Source: Trichomonas tenax
Lineage: Eukaryota; Parabasalia; Trichomonadida; Trichomonadidae
Assembly (NCBI GenBank): GCA_023091735.1
Contig: JALKBU010000646.1
Location: 1 to 29,356 of the forward strand
Direction: 5' to 3'
Length of the DNA: 29,356 bases
Below, in pieces: positions 18,701-27,164 of this stretch. Each line of letters starts with the position of its first letter. The stretch's first letter is position 1. Made by a program: the position numbers and the translations under genes. A model generated the notes under the pieces. It was given only the letters and a program-made list of their open reading frames with translations, was not told the DNA's origin and did no database searches.

Positions 18701-20025
18701 AAGATTAAGCTGAATAAGTCAACAAGCAATACTTGTATCACCTCTTCTGTCATAACAAGTGATAAATATTGCATAAATTGACAAGTTGGCTCTCCATGGT
18801 AAATTTCTTCGATTGCTAATGAAAGACATTTTTGAGCAAAGATAAACGAGAAATCGAATAGCCTGTCTTTGTCATTTATACTGAAATATTCCTTTTCTCT
18901 TAATGGAAGCAAATCATCCATATTAATTGTAGTTAAAAAGTTTCTTAAGAAATAAGGCAACGATACATTTGCAAATTCCTTTCTTGGTATAGAAATACCA
19001 GTAATCTGTCGTAAAATGACAAATAACTCGTTATCGTTGTGGAACCGTTCAATAATATCATCAAAAATTGGAATTCCACACTTGCTTTTGACACATTCTT
19101 CAACAACATCAACAAGTGTTGTCTGGTTTGCGCATAAAGATTCATAAAACATTAAAACCAACATTGGTTTCAATTCTGGGAAGAAACTGACGTAATTATC
19201 ACACGCACTATAGTCATCCTCCTGAATTAGGATGTTATAACACGGATCAACCATTTCATCGATAAATTGCTTGCGTTTTTTCACAATTACGTGATTGCAG
19301 AGAGTGATTGAGTTATCTGATTGGAAAAGGTTGGACGGTCTTGGGAAAGGCTCAGCGCATTGGAACAAACTCTGAAAAATAAGACACATTTTCTCGTCTT
19401 TCAAAATTGTCGGAATTATCCAGAGATTTTGAAAATCTTCAGGAGATATGCGATCAGCACGGAAATACTGAAGCATTTCTGGATCTATTTTCTTTGATAG
19501 CGAAAGCGCCTCTAAACTTAATTTTTTAAATAAAATTCTTGATCCAATTCTCAAAATTAAAGACTCAACAAACATATTTAATGCCTTATATAGGCCGTAG
19601 AATTGATTGTGCATGATAACGAGTCCAAAAGCCAAATCTTCTGCGACTCTTTCAGGAATTGGTGAATTATGGAACGAATTAAAGTATTGGTAAAGCTGTT
19701 TTGCCCACTGCAAAGGCAGTTGCGATAGAAGTTGCATGTAAAACATCGGATCGATTGTTTCAACATCTCGATAATTGATGGGTGTTAATGTTATGAGCCT
19801 CCATCTAACGAATAAGTAGTTTATTACATCTTGTGATGGAGTCCAGTTCTGTGGGGGACCACATGCCGTTGAAGATTTGATAATCGAATATTGTGAAGGC
19901 GCAGGAAGAAGCTGTTTGAACAGAAAAAGATTTTCAACACTTCCTATTAGAACGTTTCTGACAAGTTCTCGCTCAACATTTCTTTCCTCTGTAAAATGAA
20001 GAATGTCACCCCAAATGTCGTGCAA
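15739..20025 (-). CDS. Large alpha-solenoid protein, spastizin (ZFYVE26)-like C-terminus
   Basis: A 1428-aa protein of continuous helical repeats without a visible enzyme motif, signal peptide or membrane segment. The last 170 residues (from 1261, LFELLHRIELQTQIIQLF) resemble the C-terminus of spastizin: an IExQxxxxxxF helix, a 'DFQ' helix near 1308, then GRMEEFIKNM and a final EIRALSFAKCGMRDEAISEAK that parallels spastizin's KVRAYLICGKLRSAYLIAVK. Spastizin works with spatacsin and AP-5 in lysosome reformation and endosomal sorting. No FYVE-type zinc finger is seen, so membrane recruitment would differ. Spatacsin or another coat-type solenoid are alternatives. The stop runs into TAAA. The coordinate given is the end of the open frame: the first codon is TTG, a TAA lies 9 bases upstream, and the first in-frame ATG is near residue 93, although the residues before it look genuinely coding. 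Confidence 0.6.
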   Translation of the reverse strand: MHDIWGDILHFTEERNVERELVRNVLIGSVENLFLFKQLLPAPSQYSIIKSSTACGPPQNWTPSQDVINYLFVRWRLITLTPINYRDVETIDPMFYMQLLSQLPLQWAKQLYQYFNSFHNSPIPERVAEDLAFGLVIMHNQFYGLYKALNMFVESLILRIGSRILFKKLSLEALSLSKKIDPEMLQYFRADRISPEDFQNLWIIPTILKDEKMCLIFQSLFQCAEPFPRPSNLFQSDNSITLCNHVIVKKRKQFIDEMVDPCYNILIQEDDYSACDNYVSFFPELKPMLVLMFYESLCANQTTLVDVVEECVKSKCGIPIFDDIIERFHNDNELFVILRQITGISIPRKEFANVSLPYFLRNFLTTINMDDLLPLREKEYFSINDKDRLFDFSFIFAQKCLSLAIEEIYHGEPTCQFMQYLSLVMTEEVIQVLLVDLFSLIFLQKDGKFICNPLVAKTIVDAVLSLRDDKCFKIAHSKLDTAIILGHETIDICFHENQYLLQLLFDEKKYDEAVKVFKHIPEYDQIAHTADLVNRMIKHQPADFRNVEDKNLVSAEFFFVTNEGLPDIDDLDPYVKILVERRRNTTDYLTIVDAENIKAVLSIVDDKEVHNFSRYPLLGDFIEFERIASQVNTHDHSIIDVITEIVEEDDVEKFEEFQRISGQKSLELMIRRGSNLGPKFKKFIQNQYPLVYSLLEGNLSLQEDTVLMKSKIIKNYLKIPNYSDWEEITASQMHERVVYAFARKDIDELNDLYYQDSELYMEEITLLIKKWTLKEISKVLPFSTYTTMSLVEDKQYTIPETFIDLLRKKLYYQAKILSDEFFIHDIQSLINEYISGYDANETLVIKQYFPDCDINMPKRRVEDDQDLVDFVAETSHGNFKDYKKFINIIWKFSKRKSVFSVDFVDATIECAESVISMMLVKDIKSELEKINDYSRLYNSVMRIHENAEAVHESAKFESTVLKLSILDRLLHRHINHRFGFTYNFSNFMTLEFGLYIFTICIMYDYPNLAFDIVNAYQINSNLVHNRAFSCFMLGNYKEGVEELKRSIISTSTRTHNVQELLYNLKRTTINRLPINIDECLKFKHFISVRGTIAQAYASQVGLIASSPQIQSLDESLDITGCRSDRIAFHASIGSFDEAFKAFFEGDYGANNFVSLIMIQALANNNWNMLWRSIMKAKAEYPDLLPHVMEALNFAKNLHMHNFVFDVAFRLGMHDDCLTAGIGKFTSTVSWKEQSRVLEDLKKETYKAIKEENTTRFTPEKLFELLHRIELQTQIIQLFEDESKPFSPDLELITSRVHTLVLAANLLLDFQIGFVNEICAFDDVNLTDVSLMLVDVLPTSGRMEEFIKNMRKLSDADARPVLPDVICAFYKRSVTLSSFMQFVNANVSSHEIRALSFAKCGMRDEAISEAKQCKSPTTLIEVNKILENE

Positions 20026-20046
20026 AATTTTTTATCTTGTAAAGAG

Positions 20047-20227
20047 TTTTACATGCCAAATACAACATTACATGACATATCGCATATTTTACATGACATC
20101 ACCAAATTTTACACGGCATAACTAGATTTTACACGACATATTAATTTTACATGTTTTTCCCCGATAAAGAATTATGTTTTACATGACATATTTTATTTTC
20201 GACACGACAAAAATATTTTACATGTCA
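20047..20227. repeat. Cluster of eight degenerate TTTTACATGACAT motifs
   Basis: Copies or near-copies start at about 20047, 20067, 20087, 20107, 20127, 20145, 20177 and 20216, mostly 20 bp apart, with variants such as TTTTACACGGCAT and TTTTACACGACAT. They lie directly upstream of the spastizin-like gene (minus strand), so they may be part of its promoter region or simply a decaying short tandem repeat. Confidence 0.8.
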
Positions 20228-20521
20228 AATATTCAAAAGTTTTATGACGTTTTATTGGAGATTGAGACTATGAGGCAACTGCTCATATAGTGCTCTTTCT
20301 CATAAATATTCTGAAGCCAGGTTCACAGTCATCGAATAGCAAAATATGATTAAAACATGAGAAAAATCGTACAAAACGACAGCAAAAATGTTGCAAATGT
20401 CATCTTATTCGAGTGTTTATTGTAATAAATAAGTTAAAGTCCTTTTAAATAATATTTCTATACTTTTAGTAAAATCGATCGCATGAAAAAGTTTATTCTG
20501 TCAAGTCTAACAAAAGGATTT

Positions 20522-20677
20522 CTATAGCTCGTTATTGCCAATAACATTGAACCTTTTACTGGATTCTTGTTCCTGGAAATCTTAATTGAAAATATCATCC
20601 TCATCGAAATCATTATTCGTCGAAAAGATAGGGTTATCAATCGTTACACTGAATCCAGTTGATGCTATCACAGTTTC
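20522..20677 (-). other. Out-of-gene continuation of the surface-protein cytoplasmic tail
   Basis: After the TAA of the surface-protein gene (20678-20680) the same frame stays open for 31 codons with protein-like content (VTIDNPIFSTNN, then DFDEDDIFN), meets a second TAA (20582-20584), and goes on to a TAG (20522-20524). A second, independent copy near 23170-23431 encodes the same tail and has CAA (Gln) where this copy has the second TAA. This supports an ancestral longer tail. Confidence 0.7.
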
Positions 20678-22552
20678 TTAATTGATGTCAAATGAGCTTT
20701 CTTCCACAGATTCAGCATAATCATCATCCTCGCTTGAGCGACATGCATAATATAAACCTATCACGATTAAAACAGCAACAATAATTATGGCTAAAGCAAT
20801 CGCGATGATCCAACCAAGTGAAAGCTTCTTGAAGAATTTTGTGAATTTGTTAGAGCTTTCTAAAGACTCATTTTTTGGAATCATTGTTTCCGCAGGTGAT
20901 TGGATTGGCGTTGTTAATGGAGTGACATCAGGCGTTGCATGAACAGTTGTTGCTGGTGTATTGAAAGGTGTTTCATATGGCGTTGTCTCAGGAGTTGTCG
21001 AAGGAGTGTCAGATGGTGTCGTTGATGGCGTTGTTTGCGGTGTTGTCGAGGGAGTTTCGTGTGGTGTTGTGGATGGAGTTGTTGAAGGCGTATCGGTAGG
21101 TGTCGTTGCTGGAGTGGTTGAAGGTGTATCAAATGGTGTAGTTGATGGAGTTGTATAAGGTGTTGTGGAAGGTGTGCCTGAAGGTGTCGTTGATGGTGTT
21201 GTCATTGGAGTCGTCGAAGGAGTGTCGTATGGCGTTCCAAAAGGTGTAAATGATGGCGTTGCTGATGGTGTTTGCGATGGTGTATCATAAGGTGTATTTG
21301 AAGGCGTTGTTGAAGGAGTATCAGATGGTGTTGTGAATGGAGTTGTCGAAGGCGTTATTGAAGGTGTGTCATAAGGAGTCATTTGTGGTGTCGTCGACGG
21401 AGTATCGAACAGTGTGTAGAATGGTGTAGTTGAAGGTGTATAATATGGTGTATCAGCAGGTGTTGTCGCCGGTGTCATCATTGGAGTTACTCTTGGCGTT
21501 GGCTTTGGCATACACCTTCCCTGATACAGCACTTCAGTTGACTTGCATGTTGCACAGCTACTTCCATTTGTGCAAGAAGCACAACCAGCTGGACACTGAA
21601 GACATTGCGTTCCAGATTGATAAGTTGGATCTGGTGTGTTAGCACAACTCTTATAACACTTTGCAGAATAAAAATAAGTGCCTTGGAGGCAAGAAGTGCA
21701 TTCTGATGGTCTCCCCCTGTTGCAGGCATAGCAGTCTATTCCACACAATGCTTCCAGCTCGATGCTGAAGTATCCATCTCCAGTTTCAGAATGAGATTCA
21801 CCATCGTATATATGAAGATCAACGAAATACGGATGAAGAATGTCACTCGAACCACCAAATCCAAGGGTACAATCATCATCTATAACAGCCGAAGCACCTC
21901 CACGGCCACCTTTTGCACCACCACCGCCACCACTTCCTGGGATGCCGCTGGCACTTGCTCCAGTGCCACCTTTACGGCTATCTGTAAAGCAGCCATCGTG
22001 GTATGAGGACCATTGGCCATTATCACTATTTCTTCCATAAGTGTATCCAAGACCACCTGCTGAGTTACCAGCGGTATCGTAAGAAGCTCCTGATCCACCT
22101 CCTGCAATAGCGATGTACTCGTTGGTGCTTGCTCGAATAAAAGCGCTGTAGCCTCCACCTGCACCACCCATGTCGCACCAATTCTTCATATCTGAATCTT
22201 TTCCACTATCGCCTCCTTCACCATAAGGTCCGGCTTTATTGACTTTTCCTCCGCATGTAGAGCTTGGATTGCTTCCTAGAATAATGTTGTAGGTCTGAAT
22301 GCCCTTGAGACTAACGACACCGAAAATGATTGCTCCTTTTCTTCCTGGTTTGGATTTTTCGTTGCCATTATCGCATCCACGGCCTCCTTGGCCTCCTCGT
22401 AATTTAAATTTAAAGTATCCAGGTGTGTATGATCTGCTATAGATTCCTGCTGTACTTATTACTTCTGAGTTGCACAGTCTTGCGAAAAACATTATTGTTG
22501 ATTTTGTTAATAAAATTGAGAGCTTTGAGGAATTTGTGTTAAAATTGAACAT
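20678..22552 (-). CDS. Type I surface protein: Gly-rich, Cys-rich, Thr-Pro repeat stalk, TM, short tail
   Basis: A 624-aa predicted surface protein. Residues about 51-265 are Gly-rich (GGGGGAKGGRGG and similar) with spaced Cys, in the style of the ALK/LTK-type glycine-rich domain common in trichomonad surface proteins. Residues about 270-347 are a furin-like Cys-rich segment (CPAGCASCTNG, CATC). Residues about 351-565 are a stalk of roughly fifty TP units, period four (TPSTTPFDTPSTTP), probably heavily O-glycosylated. Residues about 580-601 form a membrane helix (WIIAIALAIIIVAVLIVIGLYY), followed by an acidic tail ending SSFDIN. It may serve in adhesion or as a coat. Two oddities: no convincing signal peptide at the N-terminus, and a tail that looks truncated. 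It may be a 5'- and 3'-eroded copy rather than a working gene. The ATG at 22552 overlaps a short out-of-frame ORF from an ATG at 22556. Confidence 0.75.
   Translation of the reverse strand: MFNFNTNSSKLSILLTKSTIMFFARLCNSEVISTAGIYSRSYTPGYFKFKLRGGQGGRGCDNGNEKSKPGRKGAIIFGVVSLKGIQTYNIILGSNPSSTCGGKVNKAGPYGEGGDSGKDSDMKNWCDMGGAGGGYSAFIRASTNEYIAIAGGGSGASYDTAGNSAGGLGYTYGRNSDNGQWSSYHDGCFTDSRKGGTGASASGIPGSGGGGGAKGGRGGASAVIDDDCTLGFGGSSDILHPYFVDLHIYDGESHSETGDGYFSIELEALCGIDCYACNRGRPSECTSCLQGTYFYSAKCYKSCANTPDPTYQSGTQCLQCPAGCASCTNGSSCATCKSTEVLYQGRCMPKPTPRVTPMMTPATTPADTPYYTPSTTPFYTLFDTPSTTPQMTPYDTPSITPSTTPFTTPSDTPSTTPSNTPYDTPSQTPSATPSFTPFGTPYDTPSTTPMTTPSTTPSGTPSTTPYTTPSTTPFDTPSTTPATTPTDTPSTTPSTTPHETPSTTPQTTPSTTPSDTPSTTPETTPYETPFNTPATTVHATPDVTPLTTPIQSPAETMIPKNESLESSNKFTKFFKKLSLGWIIAIALAIIIVAVLIVIGLYYACRSSEDDDYAESVEESSFDIN
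20890..21510 (-). repeat. In-frame 12-bp-period (TPxx) repeat coding for the stalk
   Basis: About 50 imperfect units of four codons encode TPxx. Synonymous drift between units is high (ACA/ACT/ACG/ACC, CCA/CCT), so this is an old repeat kept at the protein level. The antisense Gly-Val-rich frame across it is a shadow. Confidence 0.85.
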
Positions 22553-22556
22553 TCAT

Positions 22557-23169
22557 TATCATATATAATATGAATGATATGAGCAATGATTAAAATGCAA
22601 TAAATTCGTGTTTTAATATTGAATATATCATTCAAAAATCCAAAGAATGTATGACAAAATTAAATTTGGGAGATTATGATCAATATTCGTGTATTTAGAT
22701 AACGTTTAAATCAGATCTTTTTCTCAAATTTAAGATACTATTCAAAAAATTGAAAGAAAATTTGACTAATTTGACGAATAAAGACAGAAAATTGCCATTT
22801 TCTTCAAAAAAATCAATGTCACAGTACATGTTATGTATCGACATAAAATTATCATCGCAAAATGTTCTCAAAAGTGCTGTTATTCATTAAAAAAAATTCA
22901 ATGTTGCACGTTATGATTTTGCGGTTAAAAACGATTCTGAAGAAATTTATAATAATACATAAAATCGATGTCATAAATTATTGAATTTAGATTTTATTTA
23001 TTCTTCCATCGATGATCCAGTTTTACGTCATAATTAAAAACGACGAAATTCCAATAAAAAAGTTTATCAAGAATAATGATACCATTATATGAATAAAATT
23101 CTATTTGGAATAATGAAAAAATCCAAAATTCCTCTTTTTTGGATCATAGGTTAAAATTTACTTTCTAAA
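22557..23169. other. AT-rich spacer, no gene seen
   Basis: Strongly AT-rich with many short A and T runs. No ORF, RNA gene or repeat was recognised apart from the Inr-like site at its left end. Confidence 0.5.
22577..22589 (-). promoter_or_regulatory. Inr-like site upstream of the surface-protein gene
   Basis: On the minus strand TCATTGCTCATAT matches most of the extended trichomonad initiator TCAYTWYTCATTA. It sits about 30-35 bases before the candidate start codons. Confidence 0.35.
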
Positions 23170-23431
23170 AACAAACAAATGATTTTTTTTAATGTTTCGT
23201 CTAAGCCAATATTAAAGAACCTATAGTCTGGCTCATGTTTCTGGAAATCTTGATTGAAAATATCGTCTTCATCGAGATCGTTGACCTAAATATAGAGTTG
23301 TCGGTTGTTAAAGTGAATTATGAAGTTTTTATAACAGATTCTTCGTGCATATCGAATGAATTTTCTTCCATTGATTCAGCAATATCATCGCCGACTTTTG
23401 AGCGACATGCGTAATATATTCCTGCCGCGAT
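23170..23431 (-). pseudogene. Remnant of a second surface-protein gene: end of TM helix and cytoplasmic tail
   Basis: The minus strand reads IYYACRS, GDDIAESMEENSFDM, then ESVIKTS, TAA (23318-23320), TTDNSIF, a one-base frameshift, and DLDEDDIFNQDFQ. This parallels the tail of the surface gene at 20678-22552 (YYACRSSEDDD, AESVEESSFDIN, then TIDNPIF and DFDEDDIFN). Everything upstream of the last few TM residues is missing. It is a duplicate reduced to its 3' end, with at least one stop and one frameshift. Confidence 0.8.
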
Positions 23432-23998
23432 TCGATGCCACATTATTTAAAGCTGATGTAACATAATGAAGAATCTGTATACTCATTATTTAAAGTTGAA
23501 CACATCAAATTTGAGAATTGGAATAAATCTCAAAAAGAAAGAATTCTATCCATAAGAAATATTCCAGCAGAACCTTTCATCTTTAAAATGTTGTATGCAA
23601 AAAGCGAATTATTAATAAAACCGAGATTTGGCTGTCTTTTGAAATAACAGATCATTGAATAAAGAGAGAATTCTAACGAGTGATGTATCCATAAGGAAGT
23701 GATTTCCATGTTTTGAATGTGATGGATAACAAGAGTCACTTTTCAATTAACGATGGATGTGAGGAATTCCAAAACAAGTATTTTTGGAATCTCCATTTGG
23801 TGCTTTATATGGAAATACTATTTTTCACTAAATTTTGCTTCAATTATTGAAATTTTATCTTCATTTACAAAATTCAAATAAAACCCCACAAATCATGTGG
23901 AACAAAATTATTGCAGGTATAACCAAAAGGTGATGAAATTTGTGTCAAATCTTTAGGATACAACATTGTAAAATCATTACATTTTTGATAAGTTTACA
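23432..23998. other. Spacer with a doubtful minus-strand frame
   Basis: A 69-codon minus-strand frame (23530-23739) has an ordinary amino-acid make-up but no recognisable domain. It could be a fragment of another decayed gene or chance. Nothing else was seen. Confidence 0.3.
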
Positions 23999-25006
23999 AA
24001 TTATTTTTTGATATTTTGGGCTTTTTCTCTTAAATAGAATTCATTATCCAGATCTTGGGAAGCATATTTTGGAGCAGCAACTCATACCACGTTTGCCAAC
24101 AAAAACACAAATCTCACAGTTACAACTTTCGAAAGTTACTACATAACAACATACACATTTACGTACATAGGTCCAAATGGAGTGATAAGATTTCCATCGC
24201 CAGGAACTTCCACTTTAATTCTTCATGAATATTGCAAATACACTTCCTGCTCTCATGCAACAAGTTGGGGCGCATGATTTTTCGTATGGGAAGCTGGTGA
24301 AATCATTCAATATGGATGCGTAAGTTCAAAATGCTATGCAATGCAAGATGGACAGTTAAGCTATATGTATTTACAGGAAAAAGCAACAGCAAGAAATTTT
24401 GGAACATTTATTTCTGTTGATTCATGCTCCTACAACAGCCCTGAACCAGGATGGAATTGTATGCTTGAATCAGCAGGGATGTGTCAAATGTCTGAAATCA
24501 ACGTGACAAGTTGCAGGTCTCAAAGAACAGTGGCTTTGTACTTTGACTATATTTATAAAAAAAATAGTTCAATGAAATACTGCAATGTTATTGATAACAT
24601 CAAGACTGGAAATAGATCATTCTATATCGTGCATTTTTATTTTGCAAGAGATGATTCGACAATGACTGTTTCAAATAGTGTAATTTGCAAGAATAGATTA
24701 TTGACAAAGGCAGATTCTGGGGGTGTTTTCAATGCTTACAAAGCTTCTGTTAACGTATTTGGATGCTGTATTTTTCAGAATTCTTTACTATTCACATTTT
24801 TCACTTCAACAAATCATACGTTTCTTATTCAAAGTTCATACATTGATATCGCTCTCCAAAGAGGATTAAATGGTAATGTAATTATGACAAAAACTCTTTA
24901 AGCAGAAGCACGCATATACAAAGCAAAAACTTATGCCCAAGAAAAACCTGCTCGCTTAAGAGTTGTTGCAAGAAACTTCATTTCTCGTCACATCATGGGA
25001 AAATAG
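23999..25006 (+). pseudogene. Surface-protein ectodomain pseudogene (beta-helix-like, Cys-containing)
   Basis: One plus-strand frame runs through several stops: TAG 24035-24037, TGA 24275-24277, TAA 24899-24901 and TAG 25004-25006. Before the first stop LIFWAFSL looks like a decayed signal-peptide core, without a Met. Then follow SRSWEAYFGAATHTTFAN, short beta-rich repeats and repeated Asn/Cys-containing turns (SVDSCSYN, MSEINVTSC, SNSVICKN), the style of extracellular beta-helix domains in trichomonad surface families. After the TAA the frame continues for 34 basic codons (ending ARNFISRHIMGK) that may come from something else. No membrane helix is found, so the fragment ends inside the gene. 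The exact family is not recognised. Confidence 0.7.
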
Positions 25007-25598
25007 ATAATTGAATAATCACATCAAAAATAAGTTGTCAGAAAACATCAAATTTCTTGGATCAAAATTTCGAAACTAATCAATAATTTCTTTTCCAATT
25101 GATGAATAACAATATGGAGAGCATAATTATGAACAAAAATCGAAATCAATTATCTTCGTTAAACCTTATCTTTGTTAGCATTTTAAAAATTCATTGATAA
25201 AGCTGTATATAAGTCATTGTAAACATAACCAATAATAAATGGCATTTCCTTACAATAGTTGTCAGAAATTTCTGTGATATTTTATCGTTAATATCTCCAG
25301 CACTTATCAAAATAAATCTGCTAATTATGAAAATTTAATTCTGATCAGATAATTCAAAATAAGAGTTATCTCAAAAAATAATCATTAATTGAATCGGGGA
25401 TTTTAAGGCATTCGAATGTGATAATATAGACAATACAATGTATAGCACTTATGATCGATTCCTCGATAAAAATAAACTAAAATCATTCACCTTTCAACAT
25501 TCAGAAAAATTCCCCAAGACTATCAAATTTAATATCACAAAATGTTCCTTTGGTTTGCAACATATATGCTGAGTACCAGCAATTAGACATTCAGATAT
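25007..25598. other. Spacer between pseudogene remnants
   Basis: About 590 bp of AT-rich sequence in which no frame stays open and no domain is recognised. It may contain further decayed gene sequence. Confidence 0.4.
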
Positions 25599-26109
25599 GG
25601 ATCTTCCATACCATACATCATTGGTTATGGTTCGACAATCGGACTTGCAACATTAATATGGATAAATTACAATACTCAATCTGCTGATATCAATAACGAT
25701 CCAAATATGAACGGAATATATTAGAAATTATGAAGATGTAACCAATGTTGATACATACATATATCGAGGAAAAATTGGAAGCATTGCCGAAGGAATAACT
25801 GACAGATGACAAAACAGAGTTATTCAACCACAACAAACATTGAAATTTTCATATGAAGTGGGCGATTTTGTTTTCAATACTCCATTTTTGGTCAGTAATA
25901 TCATTTCACTTCAGGTCTATTACCAAGATCAAAAATTTGCTTCCTCAACAAAAATTAGTCGGAATTTTGCGATTATTCCAGAATCTGATGACTGTGAGAC
26001 CTTAGTTGAATCAGCAATGTATTATTCATCGAAAATTTCAATTGGAACCCGTTTCTTAATATTCATGGCATCAAGTTTAGAATATGAAACTATGATGAGA
26101 ATTGCTTAG
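25599..26109 (+). pseudogene. Unidentified decayed gene fragment
   Basis: Coding-like sequence in two frames. Codons from 25599 (GSSIPYIIGYGSTIGLATLI, then NNDPNMNGIYY) stop at TAG 25722-25724. After a +1 shift it continues at 25723 (RNYEDVTNVDTYIYRGKIG), passes a TGA at 25807-25809, and runs through YEVGDFVFNTPFLVSN to a TAG at 26107-26109. The family is not recognised. The last residues (SSLEYETMMRIA) resemble the end of an SNF2 helicase C domain, so part of it may belong to the remodeller remnant that follows. Confidence 0.55.
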
Positions 26110-26891
26110 CAGCACAGCAGATGGATATGATGCTTCGTAAAGGCTCTTATTACATCTTAAAGGATCAAGATGAAGGTGCCATTGACAAGTTCTGTGAAGA
26201 AGATATCCATCAAATTCTCACTGGAAGAACATGAACTATCAAAATTGATGCAACTGATTCTAATGTTGCAAAAGTTACATTTGAATCTGGTGATAAAAGT
26301 GAAGCTCCTGATTTGGGCGCTGATAACTTTTTGTTTCAGTTCTTCGCTTCCAAATCTGATCAACTTGGAACAAGAAGAGGAAGATCAGTTAGAGTTCATG
26401 CACAACCAGACAAACTAATGAAGAAGAAAGAGTTCAAAGCAATTACAACTGATCTCAATGAAAATGGTTTGATTGCACCTGTTTCACAACAGGAACGTGG
26501 AACAAATAGAGAATACAATTTCAAGATTTGCTCCATTGTTTATTACATTTGCAATGCTGAATCAAAGATCAGAACATACAATAAAATCTTGAAGAACATT
26601 CCGACATCAAGACCAGTCAATGATGATATTATGGATTGTTTGCTATTCACTGATCAGTTATTCATTTTCAATTGGTTCAAATTTGAAGAATATAAATCAG
26701 TTGTCGATAGCATCTATGAACTCGATAAAGCGCACATCAGAAAATGTTATGCTTCAGATCTCATTCAGAGAAATAGATTCACTTTTGCAATGCATATGCA
26801 GGTTGACACCAAGAATGCTATCATTCAAATGCATGATTATAAATTATATGATATATTCTTGATCATGAAGGAATCTTTTATGATAAAATAG
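26109..26891 (+). pseudogene. SNF2-family (CHD/ISWI-type) chromatin remodeller remnant
   Basis: A single plus-strand frame with one internal TGA (26232-26234). It reads AAQQMDMMLRKGSYYIL, DEGAIDKFCEEDIHQIL, then, after the stop, TIKIDATDSNVAKVTFES and RRGRSVRVHAQPDKLMKK. The 'LRxGSYxL...FxExDIxxIL' block is the segment that follows the helicase C domain in CHD and ISWI remodellers. No ATPase motifs (GxGKT, DExH) are present in the window, so only a C-terminal piece remains. The last 150 codons show no recognisable domain. Family assignment is by pattern memory. Confidence 0.6.
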
Positions 26892-27164
26892 TTTCCCAAG
26901 AATGAAATTCTTTCGCATCATAAAAGATTCTTGATCACGAAATCACCAATGTCACTTTTGGGGTGTTTCTATCATATTCGTTGTTGATTGAATTCGAGAA
27001 TTTTATTGACTTCGTCAAAGCAGAAATTCTAAATAGAAAATGTAGTAATTACAAAATGTCTAGAATTATTGATTTTATGGAATTGTAAAGATATCTGGAT
27101 TTTTTCGCGGTATTCAAAATTTTCTATGAAAGTGATTTACTGATGAAAACTGACATAATTATTA

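Larger units (their letters stand above)
20026..20677. other. Intergenic between spastizin-like and surface-protein genes
   Basis: Holds the motif cluster at 20047-20227 and the decayed tail of the surface-protein gene at 20522-20677. Between them (about 20230-20520) only AT-rich sequence is seen. Confidence 0.5.

Noticed and set aside
19998..20012. TTCATTTTACAG on the minus strand as the true Inr of the spastizin-like gene
   Set aside because: It matches TCAYTWY, but it lies inside sequence that looks coding, and the first ATG after it is out of frame.
20961..21158. Plus-strand Gly-Val-rich frame across the TP repeat
   Set aside because: It is the antisense shadow of the period-12 repeat of the minus-strand surface gene.
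20890..21510. Regular repeat mistaken for a CRISPR-like array
   Set aside because: The period is 12 bp, in frame, without spacers, inside a eukaryotic coding sequence.
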